From: Planctomyces sp. SH-PL62
GTDB lineage: Bacteria > Planctomycetota > Planctomycetia > Planctomycetales > Planctomycetaceae
Direction: 5' to 3'
NCBI GenBank assembly: GCA_945905295.1
Contig: CAMDPX010000048.1
Location: 1-38,577, forward strand
Length of the DNA stretch: 38,577 nt
The notes beneath the pieces are model-generated. The model was not told where the DNA came from. It did not search any database and worked only from the letters and a program-made list of their open reading frames with translations. The number at the start of each line of letters is the position of its first letter. The first letter of the stretch is position 1. Made by a program: the position numbers and the translations under genes. Of the stretch, positions 14,334 through 22,787 are shown one piece after another.

Positions 14334-14840
14334 TTAGATCACCAAATGCTCAAAGACAATGACTCGGTCGAGCGGTGGTCTCTCACTACAGACACGCGAC
14401 CAACCGTTCTGCCGAGTGGTCTGCGAATTCACCCAAGCCTGCCAATCGCCAACGATCAGCGGCAGCCACAAACTCGCGACATCGAACTCCGAAATGTCGA
14501 TCGGTTTGGTCAGCGTCGGTGCCGTCACTTGCCTGAGCGTGCAGCAACTTCCCGTTTTCAGATTCCGGAACTGCTGGCACGTCGGACAGCCCGATGTCGG
14601 TCCCGTTTTTCGTGCGGCCCGCGTTTTCTCAGGCGACGCCGAATGCTGCCGGCAGCACGGCTTCATCATCGAGGAATCTTCCGAGCGGGATTCGCCCAAC
14701 TCGCGGAAGCAACATTCGCTGAAGAGCTGTCCTTTGGCCGCCGCGCACTGGCATTCCATCTGTGGTAGTCCCGCGCCGAGGATGAATGGGGTCATCCCGA
14801 TGACGAGCACTTTCCAGAGGATTTGGCGGACAGAATTCAT
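14334..14840 (-). CDS. Cys-rich exported protein of the metal-efflux locus
   Basis: The protein (168 residues) has a hydrophobic N-terminal signal (ILWKVLVIGMTPFILGAGLP) and eleven later Cys residues, many paired: ECQC, ECC, PCC, GCPTC, SCC. This pattern suggests a periplasmic metal-binding or metal-buffering protein, consistent with its position 138 bases upstream of the CusB-like gene on the same strand. No family is recognised. The ATG at 14840 was chosen; a TTG lies one codon earlier, and no good ribosome site is visible. A TTGACA at 14929-14924 on the minus strand could be a -35 element, but its -10 partner is poor. Function is inferred from context and Cys content. Confidence 0.65.
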   Translation of the reverse strand: MNSVRQILWKVLVIGMTPFILGAGLPQMECQCAAAKGQLFSECCFRELGESRSEDSSMMKPCCRQHSASPEKTRAARKTGPTSGCPTCQQFRNLKTGSCCTLRQVTAPTLTKPIDISEFDVASLWLPLIVGDWQAWVNSQTTRQNGWSRVCSERPPLDRVIVFEHLVI

Positions 14841-15031
14841 CAAATCACCGTAGCGAACAGCCGGCCTGATTACGTGGTTTCGATGCCAATGACACGGACT
14901 GATTTCATGCGATTCGCGATTTTTGTCAAGGTGGCCTCGAAACTCGTTTGAGATCGACCGCGAATTTCAATGGCCGTGAAGTCTCAATCGAACTCAAGGA
15001 AAGTCACGGACCACCGAGCACTGTGTTCTGT

Positions 15032-16432
15032 TTAGCTCAGCGGCAAGACTGCGCCGTCGCAGATTGGAAATGAGCGGCCGAGCATGTCTTGAATTTCGGT
15101 TCGCGGGGAAATTCCCAGCGCGGTGAAGATCGTGGCGTGGACATCGGGCGGAGCACAGGGCAGGTTCTTGGGGAACGCTCCTTTGCTGTCGGTGCTGCCG
15201 TAAACTTGCCCCCCTTGGATGCCGCCACCCGCGAAGGCGATCGAGTACGCATCGGGATAGTGATCGCGGCCGGCTGAGCCGTTGATGTGGGGCGTGCGAC
15301 CGAAGTCGGTCAGCACGACGACCAGCGTTTCGCCGAGTGTGCCACGCTCGGTGAGGTCTTGCAGCAACGCGGAGGTGCCGCGATCGAACACCGGCAGCAG
15401 ACGTTTTTTCAAACGGTTGAAGTTGTCGCCGTGAGTATCCCACATGTCGCCCGACGCGCCGTTGAGGTCGCCAGCCGCACAGCAGACTTGGACGATCGGC
15501 ACGCCCGCTTCGGTCAAGCGCCGAGCCAGTAGCAGACTCTGGCCACCGATGTGGTTGCCGTACAACTCGCGAACTTTCGGCGATTCCAGATCGAGATTGT
15601 ACGCTTGCTTGACCGCCGCGCCGGACAAGATGTCTTCCGCCAGCGTGTGAAAGTGTTGAAAGCCATCTGTGCTGGCCAGTGGCTGCTCCGGCCGTTGCAG
15701 CGATGCGAGCAAACTCCGTCGCGCGGTCAGCCGGTTCAGATCGACGTCATTCAGATTGAGCACCTCGGAACCGAGCGTGCGCGACACCCCGCCGAATTCT
15801 TCTCCTTTCGGAGTTCGCATGATAATTGGATCGTATTTCACACCGAGCCATCCGCCGTGTTCACCGGCCTGCAGCGTCCCGTTATCGACCAACGGATAGG
15901 GCAATCGCACGGCGGGCGGAACTCCGCGTGGAGCCGTTCGCAGTTTGGAAATCATCGCCGCGATCGACGGCCAATCCTCACGCATCGGCGGGATGTTGCC
16001 GGCTCGCGGAGGCTTGTGGCCCGTCAGATTCCAATACATGCCGCGACCGTGAGCCGCATCGTCGTGATGAATCGACCGCACGATCGCCAGCTTGTCGGTG
16101 TGCCGAGCCAACAGCGGCAAGTGCTCGCCGATCTCGATGCCAGGGACGACCGTCGCGATCGGTGAGAACTCGCCACGCACTTCAGCCGGGGCATTCGGCT
16201 TCAAATCCAGGCACTCCAAATGACTCATTCCACCCCACAAATAAATGATGATGCACGACTTTGCTTGACCGGGAGTCACGGTCTTCGTCGCTGGCGAATC
16301 GCCGCTCGCCGCGGCCGATCGAAACTGCAAGAAGTTCGGCAGTGACAGCCCACACATTCCAGCGCTCGTCGCCAGCACCCGCCGACGAGTCAACTCGAAC
16401 GCGGGAAAGGGAGATCGCAAGTCACGTTTCAT
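15032..16432 (-). CDS. TAT-exported DUF1501 protein
   Basis: The protein (466 residues from the chosen start) belongs to DUF1501, a family related to alkaline-phosphatase/sulfatase-fold proteins and very common in planctomycetes. A twin-arginine signal is present (ELTRRRVLATSAGMCGLSLP). The body has IIIYLWGGMSHLECLDLKPN, VRSIHHDDAAHGRGMYWNLT, VVVLTDFGRTPHINGSAGRD and the C-terminal SFPICDGAVLPL. Catalytic function is unproven. In-frame starts also exist at 16441 and 16495; 16432 keeps the short basic n-region expected of a TAT signal. It lies 115 bases after the cytochrome/FG-GAP gene on the same strand, so the two are probably co-transcribed. The usual DUF1549 partner is absent next to it. 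Confidence 0.9.
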   Translation of the reverse strand: MKRDLRSPFPAFELTRRRVLATSAGMCGLSLPNFLQFRSAAASGDSPATKTVTPGQAKSCIIIYLWGGMSHLECLDLKPNAPAEVRGEFSPIATVVPGIEIGEHLPLLARHTDKLAIVRSIHHDDAAHGRGMYWNLTGHKPPRAGNIPPMREDWPSIAAMISKLRTAPRGVPPAVRLPYPLVDNGTLQAGEHGGWLGVKYDPIIMRTPKGEEFGGVSRTLGSEVLNLNDVDLNRLTARRSLLASLQRPEQPLASTDGFQHFHTLAEDILSGAAVKQAYNLDLESPKVRELYGNHIGGQSLLLARRLTEAGVPIVQVCCAAGDLNGASGDMWDTHGDNFNRLKKRLLPVFDRGTSALLQDLTERGTLGETLVVVLTDFGRTPHINGSAGRDHYPDAYSIAFAGGGIQGGQVYGSTDSKGAFPKNLPCAPPDVHATIFTALGISPRTEIQDMLGRSFPICDGAVLPLS

Positions 16433-16547
16433 GGCCGGCATGTCGTCCTCATCGCTTGGAATGGAGGCAACCTCTCGCAGGGACCAATACATCATCGGCC
16501 AGACAGACTAGCACGTCCTGATCGGGCTGGGAAATTGTCTTCCGCAG

Positions 16548-18173
16548 CTATCGCAGTTCACTCCACCAGATTGTCACTGCACTCGGGGAGGCAGTCTGTG
16601 AGTCCCGAAAACAACCGGCGGCGATGTCGATGTCCCCGTCATTGTCGAAGTCCGCAAGTTCGAGTGTCGCATGGATGCAGTTCCCTCTTTCGATCGTATG
16701 TCGCAGGAACTCCCCCGGCTGACGTTGTTCGAGCCAGATGAGAGAGTCGAGCTGGCTGGCGACGGCTTCGTTGCTGGATGTCGAAGGTAAAAGAGAGCCT
16801 GCCGCAATATCGAGGTCACCGTCCCCATCGAGATCGCCCGTCAAGGCTCGGTGAACGCCAGGCATCGAGATGAGTCGGTGTGGCACGAATGGAAACCGTC
16901 CCGTGTTTTCCAGCCATTGGATGCCGTGATAGGGCTTAATCAGATGACTGTCGAAGGTGTCACCATTGGTGTAGAGCACGTCCTGATCGCCGTCGCCATC
17001 GAGATCGATCAATTGGATTCCGCTGGAGCCGAAGGCGGGATCATCGGCTGTCGAGACATGCTGTTTTTCAAAGACACCGTTTCCTCGATTGAGGAATGCT
17101 TCAATGACTTCAAACTCTTGACTGACCACGGCCACAAAGTCCGGGCGACCATCTTGATTCAAATCGACGACGGGCACATGAATCGCGCCCGGACGCGAGT
17201 CGAGAACGTGTGGCACAAACTGCGGTGATCGCGCATCGCCGTCGTTCCGCAGCCACAGAATTCGGCCCGTCTTATGCCAGCCAAATTCGGCGACCACCAA
17301 ATCCAAGTCGCCATCACCATCGAAGTCCGCCGGTTGCACATCGGCAACTCGCCCCATGTTTTCGCACAAAGGCTGGCCGACCTGCGATTGACCACCGTCT
17401 TGGAAATCCGGCAACCAAATCACTCGGCCTTGGTCGTGGTCGGCGGGCTGGAAGCTGCCCAAGTCGGCGACCACCAGATCCGGCTTGCCGTTTCCATTTA
17501 AGTCGCAGACGCTGGCTGCGGCGGGGTTCCTGAGTGTGGCAATCAGTCGCAGAAAGTGTTCTGGTGACGCTGGCTGACACCAAAACACGCCGCCTCCTGC
17601 CATGTCGCTGACGAGCAGATCTGGTGCGGGATTCCTGCTGCGCGGCAAGCGGCCGACAAACGAAATTGCGGGCGATGTGAATTTGCCAGCCGTTTGTGGA
17701 AGAACGATCTCCGATGACCGAAACGAAATTCGATTTGAACCGGGCACCGTTTGTGATTGCCGAATTGCCAACGTCCCCGGAGCCTGCGTGCGAAAGTATT
17801 CCACCACCGACTGCATCGGTGGTGGAGAGAGATCTTTTCTTCCCGACTGATCGTAAAAGTCATAGCCTCGTTTTACTTCATCGTACCAGGCGGCCTTCGG
17901 GAAGCTGTCCGGCTTCGGCATGACGTGACACGCACTGCAAAAGGCGACAATCGCCGGAACGGTTTGGTCCGATGAACCGGCGACGCGCGGCGGTTCGTGT
18001 GCTGGCGTTTGAGGTGGTGCATCCGACGTTGATCGCGTCCTGGACCACAGCCCTGAGACAACCACCGCGACGGCGATTGCCGCCAACCCGATCAACCAGG
18101 ATTTCCTCATTCGCGACGGCGTGGTGCGAGTGTCTGCCTTAAGATACGGTGAAGAGGATTCGTGATTGATCAT
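16548..18173 (-). CDS. Membrane-anchored protein with one cytochrome c site and FG-GAP repeats
   Basis: The protein (541 residues) has an N-terminal membrane anchor (SWLIGLAAIAVAVVVSGLW) and a single heme-binding motif FCSACH near residue 79. At least six FG-GAP/VCBS calcium-loop repeats follow (DLNGNGKPDLVV, DFDGDGDLDLVV, DLNQDGRPDFVA, DLDGDGDQDVLY, DLDGDGDLDIAA, DFDNDGDIDIAA), which normally build an extracellular beta-propeller. A later heme Met may come from CHVMPKPDSF or downstream. It is probably exported and anchored, joining a redox or structural heme to a binding propeller. The start at 18173 is uncertain; 18110 begins right at the anchor. It is divergent from the DUF1559 gene at 18387 and upstream of DUF1501. 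Confidence 0.82.
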   Translation of the reverse strand: MINHESSSPYLKADTRTTPSRMRKSWLIGLAAIAVAVVVSGLWSRTRSTSDAPPQTPAHEPPRVAGSSDQTVPAIVAFCSACHVMPKPDSFPKAAWYDEVKRGYDFYDQSGRKDLSPPPMQSVVEYFRTQAPGTLAIRQSQTVPGSNRISFRSSEIVLPQTAGKFTSPAISFVGRLPRSRNPAPDLLVSDMAGGGVFWCQPASPEHFLRLIATLRNPAAASVCDLNGNGKPDLVVADLGSFQPADHDQGRVIWLPDFQDGGQSQVGQPLCENMGRVADVQPADFDGDGDLDLVVAEFGWHKTGRILWLRNDGDARSPQFVPHVLDSRPGAIHVPVVDLNQDGRPDFVAVVSQEFEVIEAFLNRGNGVFEKQHVSTADDPAFGSSGIQLIDLDGDGDQDVLYTNGDTFDSHLIKPYHGIQWLENTGRFPFVPHRLISMPGVHRALTGDLDGDGDLDIAAGSLLPSTSSNEAVASQLDSLIWLEQRQPGEFLRHTIERGNCIHATLELADFDNDGDIDIAAGCFRDSQTASPSAVTIWWSELR

Positions 18174-18386
18174 GAGGTCGATTCGAAACAACGGCACATT
18201 GCAAGTCAATGATTGACAAACTTCGATGCGGCCCGTAAACCGCTTTGCATCTTGAATTTTTTGCCAAACGTGTGTCGTTATGTGACCATCAGTTTTTGGA
18301 ATCAATTCGGTTGTGAAAACTTTGAGCAACTTTCACGGTGAATCACGTCGGTCCTCTTCAATCCCAGTTTTCTGAAAGGTCGGGAC

Positions 18387-19379
18387 ATGTTGCAGCACAA
18401 ACGCCGGTTGGCATTCACCCTGATTGAGTTGCTCGTCGTCATCGCGATCATCGCGGTTTTGATTGCCTTGCTCTTGCCGGCTGTGCAGCAAGCCCGCGAA
18501 GCGGCGCGACGGTCTCAATGCAAGAACAACCTCAAACAATATGGCCTGGGGTTGCATAACTATCACGACACGAATGGCATGCTTCCGCCTGCCGGCGCAA
18601 ATTGGGGGAGTCCCCAACTTGGTTGGCAACCCAAAATTCTGCCCTTCATGGATCAGATCCAGATCTTCAAAAAACTCGACATGAATTTGGCAACGGCCTG
18701 GGATACCGTGATGCCCGATGGTCGTCGCGCGAGGCAGATCAATGCCCCGTATACACGATGTCCGAGCGACCCTTCGAATAAAATTGCCGCCGGCGAATTC
18801 AACGGCTGGGCTCAATCGAGCTATGGGGGCAATCTCGGTTCTCAGAGAACCCCGTCCGCCAATGGTGGCTGCAACCAATACATGACACCCGGCGTGAATT
18901 ACGAGTCAACGCAGGGATCTGCCGATCACGGAAACACGACCAGCCCATCAACTCTTTCAGGCCCGTTTGGCCGGCTGGGACCAACCATCAAGTTTGCTCA
19001 AATTTCGGATGGATTGGCGAGCACATTTCTCGTTGGCGAAATCTTGTCTGATTGTCACGACCACGATGGAGGCTGGTGGCAATACAATGGGATGGGAAAT
19101 GCCCATGCCTCGACCGCCGCTCCCTTGAATCTCATGTGTACCTGCCCGTCGCTTAATACTGCCACACCAGCCTCAGCACCGCGCTGCTTTCCCGGCGGAA
19201 CCGACTGCCGCACTGTGTCGAACTGGAACTACTCCTGGGGCTTTAGGTCGGCCCACAAAGGGGGAGCCCATTTCTTGATGGCAGACGGCACCGTTCGGAT
19301 GATTAATGAGAATCTCGATTACCAGACTTATCAGCGTCTCGGCGGACGGGCAGATGGGAAAACTATCAGTAATTTTTGA
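18387..19379 (+). CDS. DUF1559 protein with prepilin-like N-terminus
   Basis: This 330-residue protein is a planctomycete DUF1559 member. The N-terminus is a type IV prepilin/pseudopilin signal: a basic leader (LQHKRR), a cleavage site before FTLIE, and a hydrophobic helix ([19 protein letters not shown]). The family block [18 protein letters not shown] follows. The C-terminal block FRSAHKGGAHFLMADGTVRM is also typical. It would be processed by a prepilin peptidase and held in or assembled on the envelope. Residue -1 is Ala rather than the usual Gly. The ATG is preceded by GAAAGG. A lipoprotein gene follows about 100 bases downstream, the common arrangement. Its molecular role is unknown. Confidence 0.94.
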   Translation: MLQHKRRLAFTLIELLVVIAIIAVLIALLLPAVQQAREAARRSQCKNNLKQYGLGLHNYHDTNGMLPPAGANWGSPQLGWQPKILPFMDQIQIFKKLDMNLATAWDTVMPDGRRARQINAPYTRCPSDPSNKIAAGEFNGWAQSSYGGNLGSQRTPSANGGCNQYMTPGVNYESTQGSADHGNTTSPSTLSGPFGRLGPTIKFAQISDGLASTFLVGEILSDCHDHDGGWWQYNGMGNAHASTAAPLNLMCTCPSLNTATPASAPRCFPGGTDCRTVSNWNYSWGFRSAHKGGAHFLMADGTVRMINENLDYQTYQRLGGRADGKTISNF

Positions 19380-19480
19380 TCGATGTGTCGCGTCGTAACT
19401 CTCTGAATGGCCTCAGTGGCTCGATCGTCTTCGTCGTGTGTTTCCCCAGCTTTTTCTGGATGCCCAACAGGGAGAGAATC

Positions 19481-19954
19481 GTGTCGAACCGATGGCTGTC
19501 GTTACTGGTTGTGCTCTGCGCTTCAATTTCTGGATGCGGTGAGGAAGTAGGCGGCCCCGACTTGGCTGAGGTTTCGGGAACCGTGAACTATCAGGGTAAG
19601 CCGCTTGCCGGGGCGAATGTGACGATGGTCAGCGCTGGCGGGCATTTATCGACGGGATCGACGACCGCCGACGGCAAATTCAAGATGACGACTGGAGGCC
19701 GTTTAGGTGTGCCTCTCGGCAAGGCAAAAGTTGGGGTTTCCAAAGTTGCAGCGGCAGAGGTCAATATCGACGTCGCGAGCATGAAGCCGGAAGACATGCA
19801 GAAGATGCAAATTGAGGGGGGAGGCAAAGCAAAAGATTTGACTCCGAAGAGTGAGATTCCTGAGAAATATGCCAATCCGGACAAGAGTGGATTCGTTGCA
19901 GACGTCGTTGCAGACGTCAAGAAAAACGCCTTCACCTATGATTTGGTCGATTGA
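19481..19954 (+). CDS. Carboxypeptidase-regulatory-like lipoprotein
   Basis: The protein (157 residues) begins with a lipoprotein signal (SNRWLSLLVVLCASISGC, lipobox SISGC) and continues with a transthyretin/carboxypeptidase-regulatory-like beta fold (VSGTVNYQGKPLAGANVTMV ... TTADGKFKM). It would sit on the membrane through the lipidated Cys. The GTG start at 19481 is chosen because AGGGAG lies just upstream and the signal peptide has normal length from there; ATG 19460 and TTG 19376 are alternatives. Such lipoproteins regularly accompany DUF1559 genes, and a partner role in the same envelope structure is likely but unproven. A second copy of the pair is at 37144-38577. Confidence 0.82.
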   Translation: MSNRWLSLLVVLCASISGCGEEVGGPDLAEVSGTVNYQGKPLAGANVTMVSAGGHLSTGSTTADGKFKMTTGGRLGVPLGKAKVGVSKVAAAEVNIDVASMKPEDMQKMQIEGGGKAKDLTPKSEIPEKYANPDKSGFVADVVADVKKNAFTYDLVD

Positions 19955-20004
19955 TTTGGGGCGCTAATTCCTGACCCCAACTGGGACGGCTCTGGCCGAC
20001 TGCA

Positions 20005-21237
20005 ATGTTGAAGTGGTGCTTCTCCCAGCGTCGGTGGATTTTCTTTTTCGCCAGTGTTCTTGTTGTGGGTTTGGCTGTCGTCGGCCCGCGAGTTTATTTG
20101 TGGCGTCAAATGACCGTAGCGCGCCAAACGCTGGCGACTGGTCGACCGGATGCTGCCATTCCGATCCTGGAACGGACGGCGGCGTTCGCACCTGACAACG
20201 CCGAGGTGCATTATCTACTGGCCGTCGCCGAGCGTCGTTCCGGACATCTGGATCGCGTTTCGTCGCCGCTGCGGCGCGCGGCAAACCTGGGTTGGTCGAA
20301 GGACGACATCGAGCGACAGTCGTTACTGGCAATCGCTCAAAGTGGCGACGTCAACACGACCGACGCCAGGTTAAAAACGATCATGGTCCGTGGGGCCAGT
20401 GATGAAGCTGCCGAAGAAATCTACGAGGCACTCGCGATTGGATATCTAAAAACCTATCGCCTGAAAGAGGCTTGGGAGTGTCTCAATTCTTGGAGCAGTT
20501 GGCAGCCGCAGGCCATTTTTCCCAAAATCTGGCGAGCGGATATCTGTCATCGGATCAACAATCGCCCCGGCGAGGAATCCGAGTACCGAGCCATCTTGGC
20601 CATCGATCCAAAGCACTGCGAAACACGCCGACGTTTGGCCGACGCCTTGAAGGATTCCAATCGCGTTGAAGAGGCGCAACAGGAGTACGAACGCTGTTTA
20701 CAGACCTGCGCACCGACTCCTGAATTGCTCATCGGATTGGCTGAGTGCCATCGACGACTGGCGCAGGCTCGGTCTGCCGTTCCGCTCTTAAAGCAAGCGC
20801 TGGGCCTGAAATTGTCCGCGGTTCAGCGCGCGGCGGTGTTATCCGAATTGGGCCAGATCGATGCGGACGAGGGACGCTCCCACGATGCCATCGCGAAACT
20901 CGAAGAGGCGACACGCCTCGCGCCCTACCAGGCACCGATCTTGTACTCGCTCTCTCAAGCCTATGCCCGGTCGGGAAACGAAGTCCGCTCGCGCGAGTTG
21001 CTGGAACAATCAGAACGGGTCCGCTCACAGAGCCTTCGCGTCGATGAAATCACGCTGCAGTTGCTGAAGACTCCGAACGATGCCGATCTGCGCTTCGAGG
21101 CCGGCAAGATCATGATGGACCTGGGAATGAAAGAGGAGGGGGCGGGTTGGCTCCGAACGGCGATTCAGATTCAACCAACTCATCGGTTGGCACTGGAAGC
21201 TTTGGCGGCCTATGAAGCGGAGGTCTTCGCCAGGTGA
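20005..21237 (+). CDS. Membrane-anchored TPR protein
   Basis: The 410-residue protein has an N-terminal membrane anchor (WIFFFASVLVVGLAVVGPRV, about residues 11-30) and then tetratricopeptide repeats over most of its length. Examples are GRPDAAIPILERTAAFAPDN, NRVEEAQQEYERCLQTCAP, GRSHDAIAKLEEATRLAP and LGMKEEGAGWLRTAIQIQP. TPRs form superhelical protein-binding scaffolds; here they would face the periplasm. It starts 50 bases after the lipoprotein gene and could belong to the same operon as DUF1559. No enzyme motif was found. An inverted repeat (21265-21328) closes the unit. Confidence 0.85.
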   Translation: MLKWCFSQRRWIFFFASVLVVGLAVVGPRVYLWRQMTVARQTLATGRPDAAIPILERTAAFAPDNAEVHYLLAVAERRSGHLDRVSSPLRRAANLGWSKDDIERQSLLAIAQSGDVNTTDARLKTIMVRGASDEAAEEIYEALAIGYLKTYRLKEAWECLNSWSSWQPQAIFPKIWRADICHRINNRPGEESEYRAILAIDPKHCETRRRLADALKDSNRVEEAQQEYERCLQTCAPTPELLIGLAECHRRLAQARSAVPLLKQALGLKLSAVQRAAVLSELGQIDADEGRSHDAIAKLEEATRLAPYQAPILYSLSQAYARSGNEVRSRELLEQSERVRSQSLRVDEITLQLLKTPNDADLRFEAGKIMMDLGMKEEGAGWLRTAIQIQPTHRLALEALAAYEAEVFAR

Positions 21238-21264
21238 TTTGAGTTTGTTATCCGCGTCACCGAA

Positions 21265-21328
21265 ATTAGCCGCGCGGCGCTAGCCCCGATTCAAAACGTG
21301 TAACCGGGGCTGGCGCCGCGCGGCTAAT
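21265..21328. repeat. 24-bp-arm inverted repeat between convergent TPR genes
   Basis: Arms 21265-21288 (ATTAGCCGCGCGGCGCTAGC...) and 21305-21328 pair with one mismatch around a 16-base loop. The core GGCGCTAGCCCCG matches the repeat at 6543-6609. It sits between two convergent TPR genes and probably terminates both. Confidence 0.8.
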
Positions 21329-21342
21329 TCTCGGAATGCGGA

Positions 21343-22509
21343 TTACGGGCTCGAAGTCGGCTTCAATGCTTGTGCGGCATCGCGCCAGATGGCGGCGAGT
21401 TGTGTTTTGCCAAGCTGATCACAGACAGACGCCAACTCGTCTCGCAATTCGGCGTTGTTTGGTTCGTTGATCACACGCTGATTGAGATCGACGAGTTGCT
21501 GCATCAAGGTGCGGGCGGCGTTGCTGCGTTCCAAAAAGCGGTCCGCTTCGGTTTCGTGACCCAGCCGGCGATGGACCAAGGCCAGTTCGTACAGAGCCTG
21601 ATGGTTGAACGGATCGGCCTGTACGATCTGTTGCAGCGGTGGCAGAGCGTCTGGATTTCGGCCTTCGTCGAGAGCGATGCGCGCGACCTGCCACAAAACA
21701 TTGGGATCGTCGGGCGCATCGGCTTGAGCCTGTTGTAACTTCTGTTTCGCTTCGTCTTTTCGGTTGATGCTCCACAGGCACTCAACCGCGAGAGTGTGGT
21801 GTTCAACGTTTCCGGCTGGCCAGGAACCATTCAGGGTCTTTAACGCCGCCTCATAGTCGTTGTGCTTCATTTGGGCACTCGCCAGTTCGAGCCGAATTTC
21901 CAACGCCACCTCAGGTGTTGGATTCCGCTGCAAGGCTTGCTGATAATCCTGGATGGCCTCTTTGTATCGTTCAAAGTCCTTGTGGATCAGGCCGAGCAAC
22001 CGGTGAGGCGAGGAGTCCCTCGGCAAGAGTCGCGCGAGTTCTTTCAAGTGCGTCTCTGACTGAGCAAAAGCGCCCAGATCAAAGTAAATCGCACCTAACC
22101 AACGATGTGCCTCTGCATGATCCGGGTGTACTCGCAAGAGTTCCTGCGCGATCTGCGCAGCTTCGACCCAGTGCTTGAGCTGGTACCGTGCTTCGCACAA
22201 CAGCAGCAATGCCTGCTCTTGCGGTTCACCGTCGGTGCGTACTCGCGACAATTCGGCGATCGCTCCACGCGGATCGCCCGACCGCAGCAGGAGGCCACCG
22301 CGCAGAATTCGTACCTGATTCACGTGCGCCGAGCTTTGCCGAAGCCGCCCGATATGCCGCGAGACCGCCGCCCACTCGCGACGAGCCAAGGCCGCCTGAC
22401 CGAGACGGAAGTCTTCGTCCGGCGACGTGTGCAACCACAAGGTCGCACCGACAGCGATCGCCACGCTCAGGCACGACAGTAAGGCCAGCAGTTTTGTTCG
22501 GCGAGTCAT
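21343..22509 (-). CDS. Exported or anchored TPR protein
   Basis: The protein (388 residues) begins MTRRTKLLALLSCLSVAIAV, a signal or anchor segment, and is then almost all TPR: DEDFRLGQAALARREWAAV, DPRGAIAELSRVRTD, EAHRWLGAIYFDLGAFAQSE, ERYKEAIQDYQQALQRNP, GRNPDALPPLQQIVQADP and LGHETEADRFLERSN. It ends with a capping helix (LGKTQLAAIWRDAAQALK). The ATG at 22509 is chosen because it places a normal signal at the N-terminus; an in-frame start 42 bases upstream adds only a polar stretch. It is divergent from the CRTAC lipoprotein gene at 22788 and convergent with the TPR gene at 20005. Like the other three TPR proteins here it probably scaffolds an envelope complex. Confidence 0.85.
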   Translation of the reverse strand: MTRRTKLLALLSCLSVAIAVGATLWLHTSPDEDFRLGQAALARREWAAVSRHIGRLRQSSAHVNQVRILRGGLLLRSGDPRGAIAELSRVRTDGEPQEQALLLLCEARYQLKHWVEAAQIAQELLRVHPDHAEAHRWLGAIYFDLGAFAQSETHLKELARLLPRDSSPHRLLGLIHKDFERYKEAIQDYQQALQRNPTPEVALEIRLELASAQMKHNDYEAALKTLNGSWPAGNVEHHTLAVECLWSINRKDEAKQKLQQAQADAPDDPNVLWQVARIALDEGRNPDALPPLQQIVQADPFNHQALYELALVHRRLGHETEADRFLERSNAARTLMQQLVDLNQRVINEPNNAELRDELASVCDQLGKTQLAAIWRDAAQALKPTSSP

Positions 22510-22709
22510 CGGGGCACGGAATTCTGAAACGTCATTAGCAAGTGAAAACAACGAGAGCTGTTCTTAGTTTTGAATCGCAATTGGGGAGTTGAGCTTGAGC
22601 GATCGCATTTCAGTCGGGGGAGGTCTCTCAAACAAGCGAGCGATCGGTCGTTCTCTCCTCAGAATTCCAATACGCTGGAGTTCGAGAGACGCTATTGTTC
22701 AGACTCGAC

Positions 22710-22730
22710 GTCGCGAATGGGATTCGCGAC
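22710..22730. promoter_or_regulatory. Perfect short palindrome in the divergent TPR/CRTAC promoter region
   Basis: GTCGCGAAT and ATTCGCGAC flank a 3-base GGG centre, a perfect 9-bp-arm inverted repeat. It lies in the 278-base gap between the divergent genes starting at 22509 and 22788, about 58 bases before the CRTAC start. It could be an operator or a leader hairpin. Confidence 0.45.
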
Positions 22731-22787
22731 CGCCTCGACTTTTGCGAGGGTGCCTGACCCCTGATTCTTACTTGGACAGAGCGGCAC

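Noticed and set aside
13767-14768. A 333-codon plus-strand frame across the adaptor start and the Cys-rich gene
   Set aside because: Arg-rich shadow; it would overlap the well-supported adaptor start with its AAGGAG site.
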